Positions 11,785 to 22,500 of a stretch of DNA of 64,000 bases are shown here, piece after piece. A model generated the notes under the pieces. That model did not search any database, was not told where the DNA came from, and saw only the letters and a list, made by a program, of their open reading frames with translations. Both the position numbers and the translations under genes were made by a program. The stretch spans positions 62,001 to 126,000 of the forward strand of contig CAJQUW010012890.1 in NCBI GenBank assembly GCA_907163375.1, read 5' to 3'. Position 1 is the first letter of the stretch. Every line of letters begins with the position of its first letter. Source of the DNA: Prostheceraeus crozeri. Its lineage: Eukaryota > Platyhelminthes > Polycladida > Euryleptidae.

Positions 11785-12951
11785 CAGATTCATCATCTTC
11801 ACATCGGATTTTAGGTTTGAAGCACAGAGATAGGCCTAGCTCGTTTCCCCTAGGTTCCCAAGAAGGGAAAAGTCGCATCTCGCATGTTATAATGAAATGG
11901 CACACACCGCACCACAGAATTAATTTTTTTGTTTATCTGCTTCGGATTGCTAGAAACTTGATTAATACGAAATTGACAGAACATCGAGGAACCTATTAAG
12001 TGGGGAAAAAGAAATTCCTAATACCTTAAAGATATAGGAAAAAAAACGTGCGTTGCTTGCAGATTAATGTGAGTTCCAGCAAAGTGCTTCGATTGCCAAA
12101 ATTCCTTCAGATTCGAAGAATTCAGATCATTGCGCACAAATTTTCTCCATAATGTTGGCCCTTCCGATCATTATTAAAAAAAGTAGCAGGCGTACAAAAA
12201 TTAATTCACTTGATTTCACATCCTCTCCTCAGCATTGCTCACTGTATAGTGTATACACTGAATCGACTTTTACACTGAGGGAATGCGTGTTTTGTTGTGT
12301 GCGAAATGATATCACAGCACGCACGCATCTCTCACTGGCTCTGGTGTCCTCTGCTGACAGCTTATTGTTTGCCATATCCAATAGCAAACGATACACGAAT
12401 TATCCATTCGAGAAGGAGCAAGTTGACTAATTCTGTGATGTGCCATTTCGATTTTAAGGCTACATTATTTCCATTCTAGGAAACCGAAGCGCGCGCAGGT
12501 GAATCTAATTCTGTGCACCGCACACTAATGCTCTCAAAAGATAGTCGTCATTGAATAAGCAGTGAGCCCTGGATGGCGGTGAGCCAGTGGCGTGCGTGTC
12601 ATGATATCACACATCGCTGTCACAGTGCTGTTCATTGATGAATCCTGCGAGGAGAGTGAGAGAACCAAATTTCGGACACCAACAAACTTCTTAACTAAGA
12701 ATCTGACGGACCACCATTAACGAGAAAACTTTTGCGCAATTATCTGAATTCTTCGAATCTGAGAAATCGTGGCGAACGAAACATTTTGAAGGAATCTACA
12801 GCAATCCGCAAGCGACGCACGACTTTTTTCTTATCTCTGTGAAATATAAGGAATTTGATTTTACCCACTTACAAAGTTCCTGCATTTGCCATCGTTTTAA
12901 ATTAGTCTGCATCTCTAGTCAAGTGACACATTTAAGCAATGTAATTCTGTG
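11785..12951 (-). mobile_element. Older hAT MITE relic enclosing a younger copy
   Basis: The flanks 11785-11912 and 12524-12951 together resemble, in reverse orientation, the 603-base element sitting between them. The right end GTAATTCTGTG at 12941-12951 is the family terminus. The sequence around 12720-12870 is a diverged inverse copy of 12000-12150 (GAATTCTTCGAATCTGAG against CAGATTCGAAGAATTC). The left end is decayed. It is clearly older than the element inserted into it. Confidence 0.6.
11913..12515 (+). mobile_element. hAT MITE, 603 bp, TSD CACCGCAC
   Basis: The element starts CACAGAATTA and ends TAATTCTGTG. It is flanked on both sides by the exact 8-base duplication CACCGCAC (11905-11912 and 12516-12523), the signature of hAT transposition. 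It encodes no transposase. A second copy of about the same length lies at 48719-49311, and a 111-base member lies at 60548-60658. The right-end subterminal block contains GCGCGCGCAGGTGAATCT, shared by all three. Confidence 0.85.
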
Positions 12952-13459
12952 GCTTAAAGACTCGGAACCGCATTTTCATGAAAATCCGAATGAATCCGAC
13001 ATCATGAAATTCACAAGTAGTCCCTCAACAGAGAATCGGATGCATAAAAATTGGTCAGGATAAATTTTTCAAATCCCGGTCAGACTATGCTGCAAAAAAT
13101 ATTGTCGTTCTTAGGTTGGGTGGGGGGGTAGATTACAGCGCAGTTGTCTACGTAGTACAAGAACAGACAGCAATCCTCTTGCCTGCATATCTCGTGTTAT
13201 TATGGGGATGAGAAAAGTGCAATAAAAATGAGCCGAAAATGAGATCCCAATCATTCAGTTATAAACACACGAAATATGAGCAATTACATCAGAGGAAGAC
13301 ACAGAAGGTGGATGGCTCACATATCGGCAGAATTTTATGAAATGAGCTTTACCTTTGAGAAGCAACACATCTTGAGTGAATCTTTTAAACTTGCAGTTTT
13401 AAAATTCCAGCCCCTTCCCCGGTGTGGATTTCCTTCCTTCTGGCTTCCAATGAAAATCT

Positions 13460-13620
13460 CGGGGGCCTCGACCGCACTAAAGATGTGCATCGGATCCGAC
13501 AGCCAATCCGGTTAATTTTCGTATAATCAGACTAATCCCAAAGATGCACGCCAGGGTTGGAACCGGCCGCCGATCCAGTTAAGGCCATACATTTTGATGA
13601 CCGGCCGGCTGGTTTTTCTA
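13460..13620. repeat. Two hAT-like orphan ends
   Basis: TAAAGATGTGCATCGGATCC at about 13478 and CAGGGTTGGAACCGGCCG at about 13552 look like hAT termini with CG-rich subterminal repeats (CCGGCCGGC). I could not pair either with a matching second end. Confidence 0.35.
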
Positions 13621-13784
13621 GTTGGGCCTACTTGTATCTTGACCATTAACAACACTCATTCTAGAATCAATTGTCTAGTTAATTTAAAGAATTACAACAT
13701 TGTGTGAGCAAAAATATGACATAATTGATGTGATGCTTGTGTAGTTCCGAATCAGACAAGAGAACATAACCTCATGTTGGCAAA

Positions 13785-14469
13785 GATCGGCAATGATATC
13801 ATACATTTTTGAAAAATGATATAAAATGATATCATCAAAAATGTTTGTTCGATTATATTTTCTAATCACAGATTCTTCGCATTTCGTATTGAAGAAACTT
13901 TAGTCTCTTTCGTTTGTTCTACCCATGTCCTTCCGCACTGGTTGATTCATGTAGCCAAAAACAACATGCTACTGTCTATCAGTCTGTCTATCATACAAAT
14001 TGTCGGACAACTCATTAACACTGTCTTGATGTTTTTTGAAGTCTCGACAGCAATCCAAATATTTTTAGCCTTTTTTCATACTTTAGATATTGTTGGCCTA
14101 ACCAACTGCATATTGTGGGCGTATTTGTAATTCGAGTGTATGAAGCTTAAATCAAAACTTGCTATGTCTAATGCACAGGCCATAGACCCTACCTAACTTT
14201 TGATATGCAAGAAGCTTTGTATGACTAAACTGCTTTCTTGGGGCTTCCATTATTTTGAATCTATCGATGCTGCATGCAATCTAATTTCAATTTCATTGCT
14301 AAGAACACTAAAAGTAGCATGATGGCAATGTAAATCGAAAAATTTGTATGACTGGATCTATTTACGAGGTAGGCTTACGTATATTTCACTAAAAATGGTA
14401 TATTTTCATTATAAGACATAAGATGATATTAAATTCGTAAAATGATACATATCATTTTCATTGCCGATC
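13785..14469 (-). mobile_element. Inverted-repeat element, GATCGGC ends (copy 2)
   Basis: The ends are GATCGGCAATGA and its inverse TCATTGCCGATC-like sequence. The body matches copy 1 (7711-8461) in reverse orientation. Shared stretches include the region with AGATTCTTCGCATTT, CTTTAGTCTCTTTCGTT and CTACCCATGTCCTTCC. There is no coding capacity. The two copies form a 5.3-kb spaced inverted pair. Confidence 0.6.
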
Positions 14470-14876
14470 ATGTTAGCATGTTAGGCATCTAAGATTTATT
14501 CTGACATGTGTTTCAATCATTTTGCATTTCACTTTTAACTCGAAAAAACCCCAACATTTCTCAACAAACCGTGTGGTCCCGACTGCGCACGTGTAGTATG
14601 TTCTATGTAGCCTGTGTCTGTCGTGAAAATATTCTTTCGAATTAGTCGGATTACACCAATGTCGGATGCGATCCATGCACACCTCTAAAGGATATAAAAT
14701 TAGAAAAAGTATTATATTAATATTAGAAAAAGAATTACCAGTCGAATTGCTAAATGTAAATTGTTTCAAGCAACTGAAAGTGAACCAGGCCAAATACATT
14801 CAAGTATATTGAGTTGCTATTTCAATAAAAGCTCCAATCAAGGAGAACAGACAATGGAATTCATATGGGAGCTGTT

Positions 14877-15073
14877 GTCTCCGTGGCACAGTGGTTAAGT
14901 GCCTGGCCTAGCGATCTTTTGGTCCAGAAGTCGAGCCCCGAAGGTGTCATTGGAAGTCGGCAGGAAGGGCATCCGGACTAAAAGCACTACAATGCTACAT
15001 AAGTCTGACTATGTCAGCGCCGTACAAGCCCCAAGTATGGGGAGTAGTGACGTAAAACCTTCATTTTCATTTA
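14877..15073 (+). repeat. tRNA-derived SINE, family A (copy 1)
   Basis: The head TCCGTGGCACAGTGGTTAAG carries a polymerase III A box. GGTCCAGAAGTCGAGCCCCG carries the B box region. A body follows with GGAAGTCGGCAGGAAGGGCA and GGGAGTAGTGACGT, then a T/A-rich tail. Other copies lie at 19437, 21917, 32441 and 45916. Confidence 0.8.
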
Positions 15074-15085
15074 TTTTGTCAAGCT

Positions 15086-16740
15086 GGGATGGATTAATCC
15101 CCACGAATAATCTTATCTCGTTTTCTCTCGTCACTTGATTTCAAAAAGGACAAGAAGTGAATGAATTCACTATTCGATAAAGACAAAATTGACTTCTCAT
15201 TATAATCAAAATGACTACATGTAGGAAATAAAAACGAATAATTCTCAAAATTCATATTATCAAATATAACTACACGTTTTCTATGATACACAAATATCGT
15301 TAATAAGCAGAATAGCATCAAGTCATAGGAAAGAAAATTGTAGAAAGCTGTCGAGAAGTGATAAAAATAGATTAATGTCCGGACAGTTTCACATCCGCAT
15401 TTCCAAATACATGTATTATTCGCTTTATAGCTCTGTATATTGAATAATGTGGCGCCTGTTGTTAGTCAAAGCAGTTATTAATTTATACTACGATCGGTAA
15501 TTACTATGAAATAGTCAGCGTCTCAAGAGCACATTATCATGATTTATCTGAAGACAACTCTTGAAAAGCTCTGTCGATTCTGAGAATGAAATATTTCAAC
15601 CACATTTCTCACATGAATGAGCAAATTTTTCCCAAATTGTAGTCAATATCTGCCATGCTTCGAATACATGTCTAAATTGGGAATTCAATCATTTCTTCAT
15701 GTAAACGAACACTGGTGGGCGCATTATAATTGCCGAAGTCAATTGCAAAAATTTGTTAACAGCTGCAATAATGATTTTACTAATTCTGTTTCAACGGCTG
15801 TAACACAGACCTAAATTGTAGACAAAGTAGAAGAAATTGGGAATAATTGCCATACTATTTGTGAAACATATCGGCGTGATATCAAAATTACACAATGAGC
15901 ATTTCGATGCATTGCAATAAACTCATCAATCCGTGGTTTTGCAGATGGCAATTCTTCAGGTAATTTAGAAGAAGAAAACATCACCCTTACTCCAGGCTCA
16001 TTTAGTGTGTAGGAGTAAAGTTTGCTCATGATGAACTATTTCATTCAAATTCTCGTCATATTTCAATCATAATGTACTGGTCGTGGAGAGAATATTTTTG
16101 TAGACATTATGCCATTTTTTACGTTTCAGAAGAACATGGAAGAGAAAAGAAATATCTCGAAGCAAAATATATGAAAGACTTGCATTCTTCGTGTCTTTTA
16201 TTCATTTATTTCCTGAAATAGTTCGTCAAATGATTATTTAAAGATACTGATGTTATAATTATGCAATGATGCACTTTTTTCGAATATATTATTTTTGTGA
16301 CACATATTATACTATTGCGAAATATTAGTGTTAGCATATCTTAACGTACCAGTAGTGCTCGGATGCTTGAAGACCTTAAACCAAATGGCGGTAAAGCACG
16401 GCGATTGCATTCTCTTGATCTCTATATCCATACATGACGAAATTTTGATTCATTTCAAGCGGATATTTTTCAGATTATTGTTTTATTCAAAATGTTATAA
16501 TTCAAAATCTTACATTTGTTCATAAAGATTTCCCCTTGCGAAGTACAATCTTTTTCATAAGTGATTTTTTTAAAAATGGATCTACCTTGCATGATAGTAA
16601 ATATGATTGCATGATTCCGTGCGTGAAAAGTAAGAAAATTTCATCAAAGTACGAAAAATTATGAAAGACTAAATGCATGCAAGTTTTGCTAAAGCTTTTC
16701 ATCATTCTCTCGACATTTCTATCCTTGATTTGCATCTGTT
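15086..16740. other. No gene recognised
   Basis: This is AT-rich DNA with only short random open frames. I see no transposon end, splice-site-flanked exon or repeat unit that I can support. Confidence 0.4.
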
Positions 16741-16746
16741 GTGTAA

Positions 16747-17428
16747 GGGTGCATTTACACGTGCAACTTGATTGCTGGCATTTTTTTTGATCCATGATGA
16801 CTCAGATAAGAATGGACCAACAATTGCAGTAAAGGCATGCCTTCAATAATTGTGCTTCGTACGTCACCAGACAATAGCAATTTAGCGAGTAGTGACAAAG
16901 AGAAATGCATTTATCTCATCATGTTATCATCCTCTGAGTCTCAGTAAAACGTAGCAGCTAAAGTTAAACAAGGCGCAAATTTACCTGACACTCAGAGGAT
17001 AATAAGCTGATCAGATCAATGTATTTCTCTTTATCACCATTCACGAAATTGCTATTGTCTGGATTCTGTCTGATGACACAGGAAGCACGATTACAAAATT
17101 CAACAGAAGGAAAATAACTGCGCGTCTTGGTGGATTTGAACCACCGACCTCTGGCATTCTAGGCCAACACTCTGCCAACTGAGCTATCGATGAGCGACAG
17201 AACGACCTAAGTCCTCATTTGAAGAATCCACGATATCGAATCAGATGGCTTTATCCCCTGAGACAACGTAGCATTAACCGTCAAGCCAAACTACTAATAC
17301 CAAGATATTGATAATTCACAGACATCACTAGACTTTGGTATGCCTTTGCTTCCATTGTTTGTCCATTCTTTTCTGACTCATCATGGATCGATGAGTGCTA
17401 GCAATCAAGTTGCACGTGTAAACGTCCC
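16747..17428. mobile_element. Harbinger-like MITE with TAA duplication
   Basis: Terminal inverted repeats of roughly 90 bases begin GGGTGCATTTACACGTGCAAC (21 bases, broken by mismatches at the other end to GGGACGTTTACACGTG). TAA flanks both sides (16744-16746 and 17429-17431), which fits the 3-base TWA duplication of PIF/Harbinger elements. The interior folds back on itself: the ATTATCCTCTGAGTGTCAG-like block appears in both orientations around 16930 and 16985. No transposase is present. A tRNA-like segment lies inside at 17122-17198. A related element is at 39022-40074. Confidence 0.75.
17122..17198 (-). repeat. tRNA-like segment (SINE head) inside MITE
   Basis: On the minus strand it has a D arm (TAGCTCAGTTGGCAGAG), a 5-pair anticodon stem TTGGC/GCCAG with a 7-base loop CTAGAAT, and a perfect T arm GGTGG-TTCAAAT-CCACC. 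The acceptor strands do not pair and no terminator follows, so it is not a functional tRNA gene. It reads as the head of a SINE or a captured tRNA relic. Confidence 0.65.
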
Positions 17429-17839
17429 TAAAAAGCCTCTAGAACCTCGGTTACCGTTTACCTCTAAAATGTCAATACATCCAATTGAGGATCACTTCGA
17501 GCACCAGAACCATTGGCATCTTTGTCTGAGGAAGCAAATATTTTCTACTTCTCCAACACATCCTATAGGAGATCTATACAAATTTCTATAGGAATCAATA
17601 AATGCAACAACTTGCAATTGAAAAGAATTCATCTTTCAATGATCAACGTCGGGAGTCATTCTAAACTACACTCTTATGTACATCATGGACTAACAGACCT
17701 CTTGATAGTCTAGTACGAACATCTAAGTCTCCTTCTGGAATGAAATTTGGAGTCCTTGAGACAGCATTGTCTTCAAACTAGCTAGATTATATCACAATCG
17801 TATTGAGTACGAGGTCGGTTCGACAATCTAAGATATGAA

Positions 17840-18034
17840 TCACTGAAGAATTCCTGATGGACGGTCATCGTCATCATCGGACATTGACTGCTTCTGGCGC
17901 TTTGCTTCAGGTGGATCATCATCGATCTCTTCTATCAATTTTCTTTTCACATTTTGATTGTCTTCTGTGAATTCTTCACTTTCGTCATCTTCGGAACTGG
18001 AGTTGGAAGATTCTTGAGGAATGAAGGCGAGGTC
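17840..18034 (-). CDS. NOPCHAP1: NOPCHAP1-like gene, last coding exon
   Basis: On the minus strand a good acceptor (CTTTCATATTTTCAG) precedes 64 codons and a TGA. The peptide starts DLAFIPQESSNSSSEDDESE, continues as an acidic, Ser-rich tail, and contains a basic patch KRKLIEE and PPEAKRQKQ, suggesting a nuclear protein. Read after the exon at 49397-49500, the junction gives INMEEVDDELPFIEM then DLAF. This resembles the N-E-x-D...IxMDxA segment and acidic tail of NOPCHAP1 (C12orf45), a cofactor that links NOP58 to R2TP during box C/D snoRNP assembly. The assignment rests on remembered similarity over a short, low-complexity protein. What I see directly is the splice site, the open frame and the stop codon. 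No AATAAA was found just downstream. SINE- and MITE-rich DNA follows. Confidence 0.6.
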   Translation of the reverse strand, partial: DLAFIPQESSNSSSEDDESEEFTEDNQNVKRKLIEEIDDDPPEAKRQKQSMSDDDDDRPSGILQ

Positions 18035-18627
18035 CTGAAAATATGAAAGAAATCAAGTGGAATGGTTTCACTTTGTAGCGCAGTGAATGTCGTCGAACTA
18101 CACGTACTCATGTTTCCATTCTATGCTTGTATAACACAACCTGAAGTCTCTAGCAGTATCTATGACTTTGAAAAGGTAGGAGACAAAGGATGAGCGAATG
18201 ATTTGAAGTGACGTTGAGCCATCCATACGGAATACTGAGAAGCTTCTGATTTATCCCAAGCTACACTACTAATTTGTCTTGAAACCATTTTAAAAGTTCC
18301 AAAATCAGGTTTAGAAACAAAGTTTGAAAAGACCATGGTTAAAAGAAACACAAACACATGCCAGAGTTCATGCAGCCCATTTAAATTGGGCAGTACGATG
18401 ATTTCGGGTCTCGCTAAAGGCACAGAGTGTTGAAGCAGGTCGACTCATGGATGAAGATCCAAAACTCTGTCTGTGATTTCTCAAACAAGAAATTTTTGTG
18501 GATCTGCAAGTTGTAGGCCTACATTTGGCAATGAAGTCAAGTCAATGACTAGGTAGAGAAAGGAGAAGTAAAATTAAAAATTCTTCACCCGAATGCGTGT
18601 TAAAGCAAATAATAAATGAGCAGTAAA

Positions 18628-18765
18628 GAATATCGGAGGATAATGACAGCGATTAAGTCAATAAAAGACACCAACACCCTTGACGCCCCGACCGCACTCA
18701 CCTGACCCAGGAATCGAACCGAAGTCCTCGAACTGTACTCGAATGACATGCTGATAAGCTGTCAT
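18628..18765 (-). repeat. tRNA-derived SINE, family B (copy 1)
   Basis: On the minus strand the B-box region GGACTTCGGTTCGATTCCTG is followed by GAGTGCGGTCGGGG and GGGTGTTGGTGTCTTTTATT. It is an inverted partner of the copy at 18866. The A-box half is decayed. Confidence 0.6.
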
Positions 18766-18865
18766 CGTTACAATATGAATGCTGGTAGCACTCTGTCAAT
18801 AATAATAATAGGACAACAAGCTGTCGATATCGCTTGGAGATGACTTCTGCCTTCACTCACATTCC

Positions 18866-19015
18866 TTTTGTACCGTCAGCGTGGCCTAGTGAAGAAGGTG
18901 CGAGCTCGTCTCCACCGCGGACTTCGGTTCGATTCCTAGGTCATGCGAGTGCGGTCGGGGAATCAAGGGTGTTGGTGTCTTGTATTAACTTAATAGTTGT
19001 CATTCTCCTTAGATA
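18866..19015 (+). repeat. tRNA-derived SINE, family B (copy 2)
   Basis: The head GCGTGGCCTAGTGAAGAAGG (A box) is followed by CTTCGGTTCGATTCCTAGG (B box), then GTGCGGTCGGGG and GGGTGTTGGTGTCTTG. It lies about 100 bases from an inverted copy at 18628-18765, so the pair can fold into a hairpin. Confidence 0.65.
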
Positions 19016-19436
19016 TTCAATATACTGCGACAGACCGTTATTTTCGATCTATTGGGTGACACAGTTGAATTATTTGCCTGACGAAAAACTAATTTGTCTA
19101 GAAAGTTTTGAACCTACGGCAAGTGCGACAGCCTTCCTCGCTAATCGGTCAACGATGCTAATTTCAAAAAATGTTTTGCATTCATTGGAAACCTAACATT
19201 TATTAAATTCTCAACAAATGCTGATAGTCCTTACCATGACCGATCTCATAAATTTATACAAAATTCTCACAATTTTTCAAGAGCCATTAATTTCACAGAC
19301 AAAACAGGTGTGGTCAATAGCAACTGAAAAATGCAAGAATATGCATTTATTGAATGGTTTTACAATCGGCGCAAAACTAACCAGTCATGCATGCACGAGG
19401 AGTAAATGAAAATTTTCAGACTTCATCTGTGTTGAA

Positions 19437-19625
19437 TGATGATAGTCCAACGTCACTACTCTCCTATACTGAAGGTTTGGACGGCGCTGAAACAGTCTTT
19501 AATCTGGAGCTTTGTGATCTATTAGTTCGGATGCCCTTCCTGCTGACTTCCAGTGACACTTTCGGGACTCGACCACTGGACCGAAAGATCGCTAGGCCAA
19601 GCACTTAACCACTGTGCCACGTAGA
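19437..19625 (-). repeat. tRNA-derived SINE, family A (copy 2)
   Basis: On the minus strand it reads TACGTGGCACAGTGGTTAAG, GCGATCTTTCGGTCC, GGTCGAGTCCCGAAAGTG and GGCATCCGAACTAATAG, then GTAGTGACGTTGGACTATC. The whole length of the family is present. It abuts the palindromic element that starts at 19643. Confidence 0.8.
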
Positions 19626-19642
19626 ACACAACAAAGAGTACG

Positions 19643-20465
19643 TATATTAGGTAGAGTAGCAACTGAGCATTTATTAAATCCCTAATGTCCATGCAATTTC
19701 GATTTCATTAAATGAGCATGAGTCGAGACCGTGTACCACCTGTGAGATATGCAAATTTAAACAAATTTGGAGAAAAGTGCACGAATTTTGAGTGATTGTG
19801 ATTGCAATACAGAATAAGGGAAAGTATTCCACAAATCCTCCATGTCATGACAACTTGGAGAGGTAAGATAGTTTGTCAAATTAGCAATTCGATGGGTTAC
19901 CATTGCTAAAAGCTCAGCTTTATTATAATAAGATTATTTTCTTAAGCGTGATCATATCACAAACTGCCTGCCACTGAGAGAGCAAAGCATCATAATCAAG
20001 GAAGCTGATCATAAATAACTTTAAAAGATGTTAATGGGTCCACATCACTATTCAGATTCAAGAAATGACGCCTTGTGAATCATAAAATCATGCCGCTGAA
20101 AATTGAATTAAAAACATGACATCTCAGCTAAGAAGCACAATGAGATCTCAACTTTTCCTTGAAGACTTGCAGGAACTTACATTATAATGTCGTACATGAA
20201 ATCTCCTAGATCATCAGATAAATTTCCGCCTAATTAAGATGCCTGTCAGCGAATATTCATTCCGTTTGATATCCAACTTGTTTCATCCTACTTATAAGTG
20301 CGGCTTCATGTCGGTAGTATATGAATTTGCAAAAATGTAGCTTTTTAAAAGATGCTCAAATAATTTTTAGACCACAGGAACGTAATCTCCGAAAAAAACT
20401 GAATCTCTTCATATAACAATTTTCACTGTATACACTTTTTTGAGTCGACACTCTACCTATATATA
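19643..20465. mobile_element. GGTAGAG MITE, left half of 1.66-kb palindrome
   Basis: It begins TATATTAGGTAGAGTAGCAA and ends GACACTCTACCTATATATA. Over its whole length it is an imperfect inverse copy of 20491-21306. Matching landmarks include the pairs GTTTGATATCCAACTTGTTT against AAACAAGTTGGATATC, and ATTTATTAAATCC against GGATTTAATAAAT. It has no coding capacity. Each half is bounded by the same TATA-GGTAGAG termini, so the palindrome looks like two copies inserted head to head. Confidence 0.75.
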
Positions 20466-20490
20466 CGTACTTGCTCTATGGCAGAGTAGG

Positions 20491-21306
20491 TATATAGGTA
20501 GAGTGTCGACTCAAAAAAGTATCTGTATACAGTGAAAATTTTTATATGAAAAAATTCAGTTTTTTGCGGAGATCACGACCCTGTGGTCCAAAAAAGTATT
20601 TGAGCACTTTTGGAAAAATTCAAAATTTGCCAACTTATATACAACCGAGATGACTCTCCTATATAAGCAGTATGAAACAAGTTGGATATCAAAAGGAATG
20701 AATATTTGCTAATGAGCATCCTAACTAAGCGGACATTAAGCTGATTATCAAGGGAATTTCATGAACCGTCTTATAATGAAAGTCTTCATGAAAAAGTCGC
20801 TATATTATTGTGCTTTCTTGGCTGGAATTTCAAGTTTTCTAATTCAATTTTCACCGGCATGATTTTATGATTCACTAGCTTCATGTTTCATTTCCAGAAT
20901 CTGAATAGTGATGTGAACCATTTTTTACATCTTTCAAAGTTGTTTGAAGTCATTGTCTTTGATTATGTGATTTTCTGCCAGTTGCAGGTTGCATGTGATA
21001 TGATGACGCTTAAGAAAATACTCCTGAGGTTGAGCATGAAAATAATAGGAACCCATCGAATAGCTAATTTAACAAACATTAAACCTCCAAGGCTGTCATG
21101 AGAATCTGTGAAGTACCATCATTCCTTCTGCATTACAATCATGATCATTCAATTCCGTTGTAATTTCTGCAAAACTGCAAAAATTTGCATTTCTCACATT
21201 TGGTGACAATATCTAGTTGTATCTCCCTTGAGTTCATTTAATAAGATCGAAAGTGTATACACATTGGGGATTTAATAAATGCGGAGTTACCTCTCTACCT
21301 AATATA
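20491..21306. mobile_element. GGTAGAG MITE, right half of palindrome
   Basis: It begins TATATAGGTAGAGTGTCGAC and ends CTCTCTACCTAATATA. It mirrors 19643-20465 with a spacer of only about 25 bases (20466-20490) between the two. The innermost 60-90 bases of the arms are nearly identical. The outer parts have drifted further. Confidence 0.75.
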
Positions 21307-21916
21307 ACTACTCTATGCTCTATGGACCACAATATTCTATAATCAGTTTTTCAAACCACTAAAATATAACAATAAATGCACGAAACAACACCGACCTGTA
21401 TCAGTCACGGATGAAATGATTAGTTACATTTAGAAATAGCAAATAGAAATGAGACGTCTCCTGTATTTCATTACTTGCAAACACAATTAGACGGTGCATT
21501 ATTACATCAAACGTCAATGAATGAATGAAAGAGTGATGCCTGACACTACTGAACGCTACACCTCGACTGAATGCTTATGAATATGAGCAGAATTCAGTCA
21601 AATACAATAGATTTGTCCATCCTCGGATTCTCCTGTAACTGCAGACTTTCATTACAAGAGTTGTGAAAACTCAGTGTTGAAATAGGAGATTATAACGTCA
21701 ATGCGACGTCCTAGGAAGTCTGAATGAGATATTTGATTAAAGTAGAGACACGCCACCTCACGTGAGACAAATCGAAACTGATATTTCATCACATCAACGA
21801 TCGCTACTCACAATAGTTACTGCTTCATTGGATTATCTTCATCATATTGACACATTAACAAGGTTGAATACTTTTCATAGCGAATATTGTAGATTTCAGA
21901 GTACTTTATATGAAAG

Positions 21917-22013
21917 TCCATTCCGTGATACAGCGGTCAAGTGCTTGGCCACGTGAACATTTGGTGCTGAGGTCGAGCCCCGAAAGTGTCATTGGAAGTC
22001 GGCATGAGAAGCA
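21917..22013 (+). repeat. tRNA-derived SINE, family A (copy 3, truncated)
   Basis: The head TTCCGTGATACAGCGGTCAA and GAGGTCGAGCCCCGAAAGTG are followed by GTCATTGGAAGTCGGCA, after which similarity to the family stops. Confidence 0.65.
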
Positions 22014-22266
22014 ATGACGCTCATGCTCCAGTTATCTGATAGTCTATTTGAGTGCTTGAGAATTGCAATTTTCGTCTCATTAAGTAATCTCTCAAGTTTC
22101 TCATTCGTTGTGCATAAGAGACAAATCGGAAAAATTTGCGGTCTTCAAATAATGGCAATCAGGCTAAGTTTTCCGCCAACCTTTCCGATTTGTAGGAAAA
22201 ATTTCTAGTTTAGTAGAAATTATTTTTGGGATTTCCGCTGAATGGCGAATAACATGAAGTATACAG

Positions 22267-22440
22267 TTGGTAGAGGGTCGACACAAAAAACATTTCAGCT
22301 AACAGTGAACATTTTTATATCAAAATATCAATTTCTTGGCAGTTTCCTGCGATCAAAAAAAAATTGATCAATTGTCTGACCACTACTCACAAAGTCATTT
22401 CCGGCTATATACCTAGTGGGTGTCAATGCAGCTGAGACTG
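22267..22440. repeat. Diverged third copy of the GGTAGAG element
   Basis: TTGGTAGAGGGTCGACACAA, then ACAGTGAACATTTTTATAT, AAATATCAATTTCTTGGCAG and a GACCACT block follow the same order as 20495-20640. Most of the body is missing. Confidence 0.5.
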
Positions 22441-22469
22441 CTTCCAAAATCGCTTGCAGCACCAAGCCG

Positions 22470-22500
22470 TGTCGGTATAGTATAGTATAGTATATGTATA
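22470..22500. repeat. TATAG microsatellite
   Basis: Four to five units of TATAG occur before TATATGTATA. Confidence 0.7.

Noticed and set aside
17122-17198. Functional tRNA gene
   Set aside because: The T and anticodon arms are good, but the acceptor strands do not pair and there is no oligo-T terminator. It is better explained as a SINE head.
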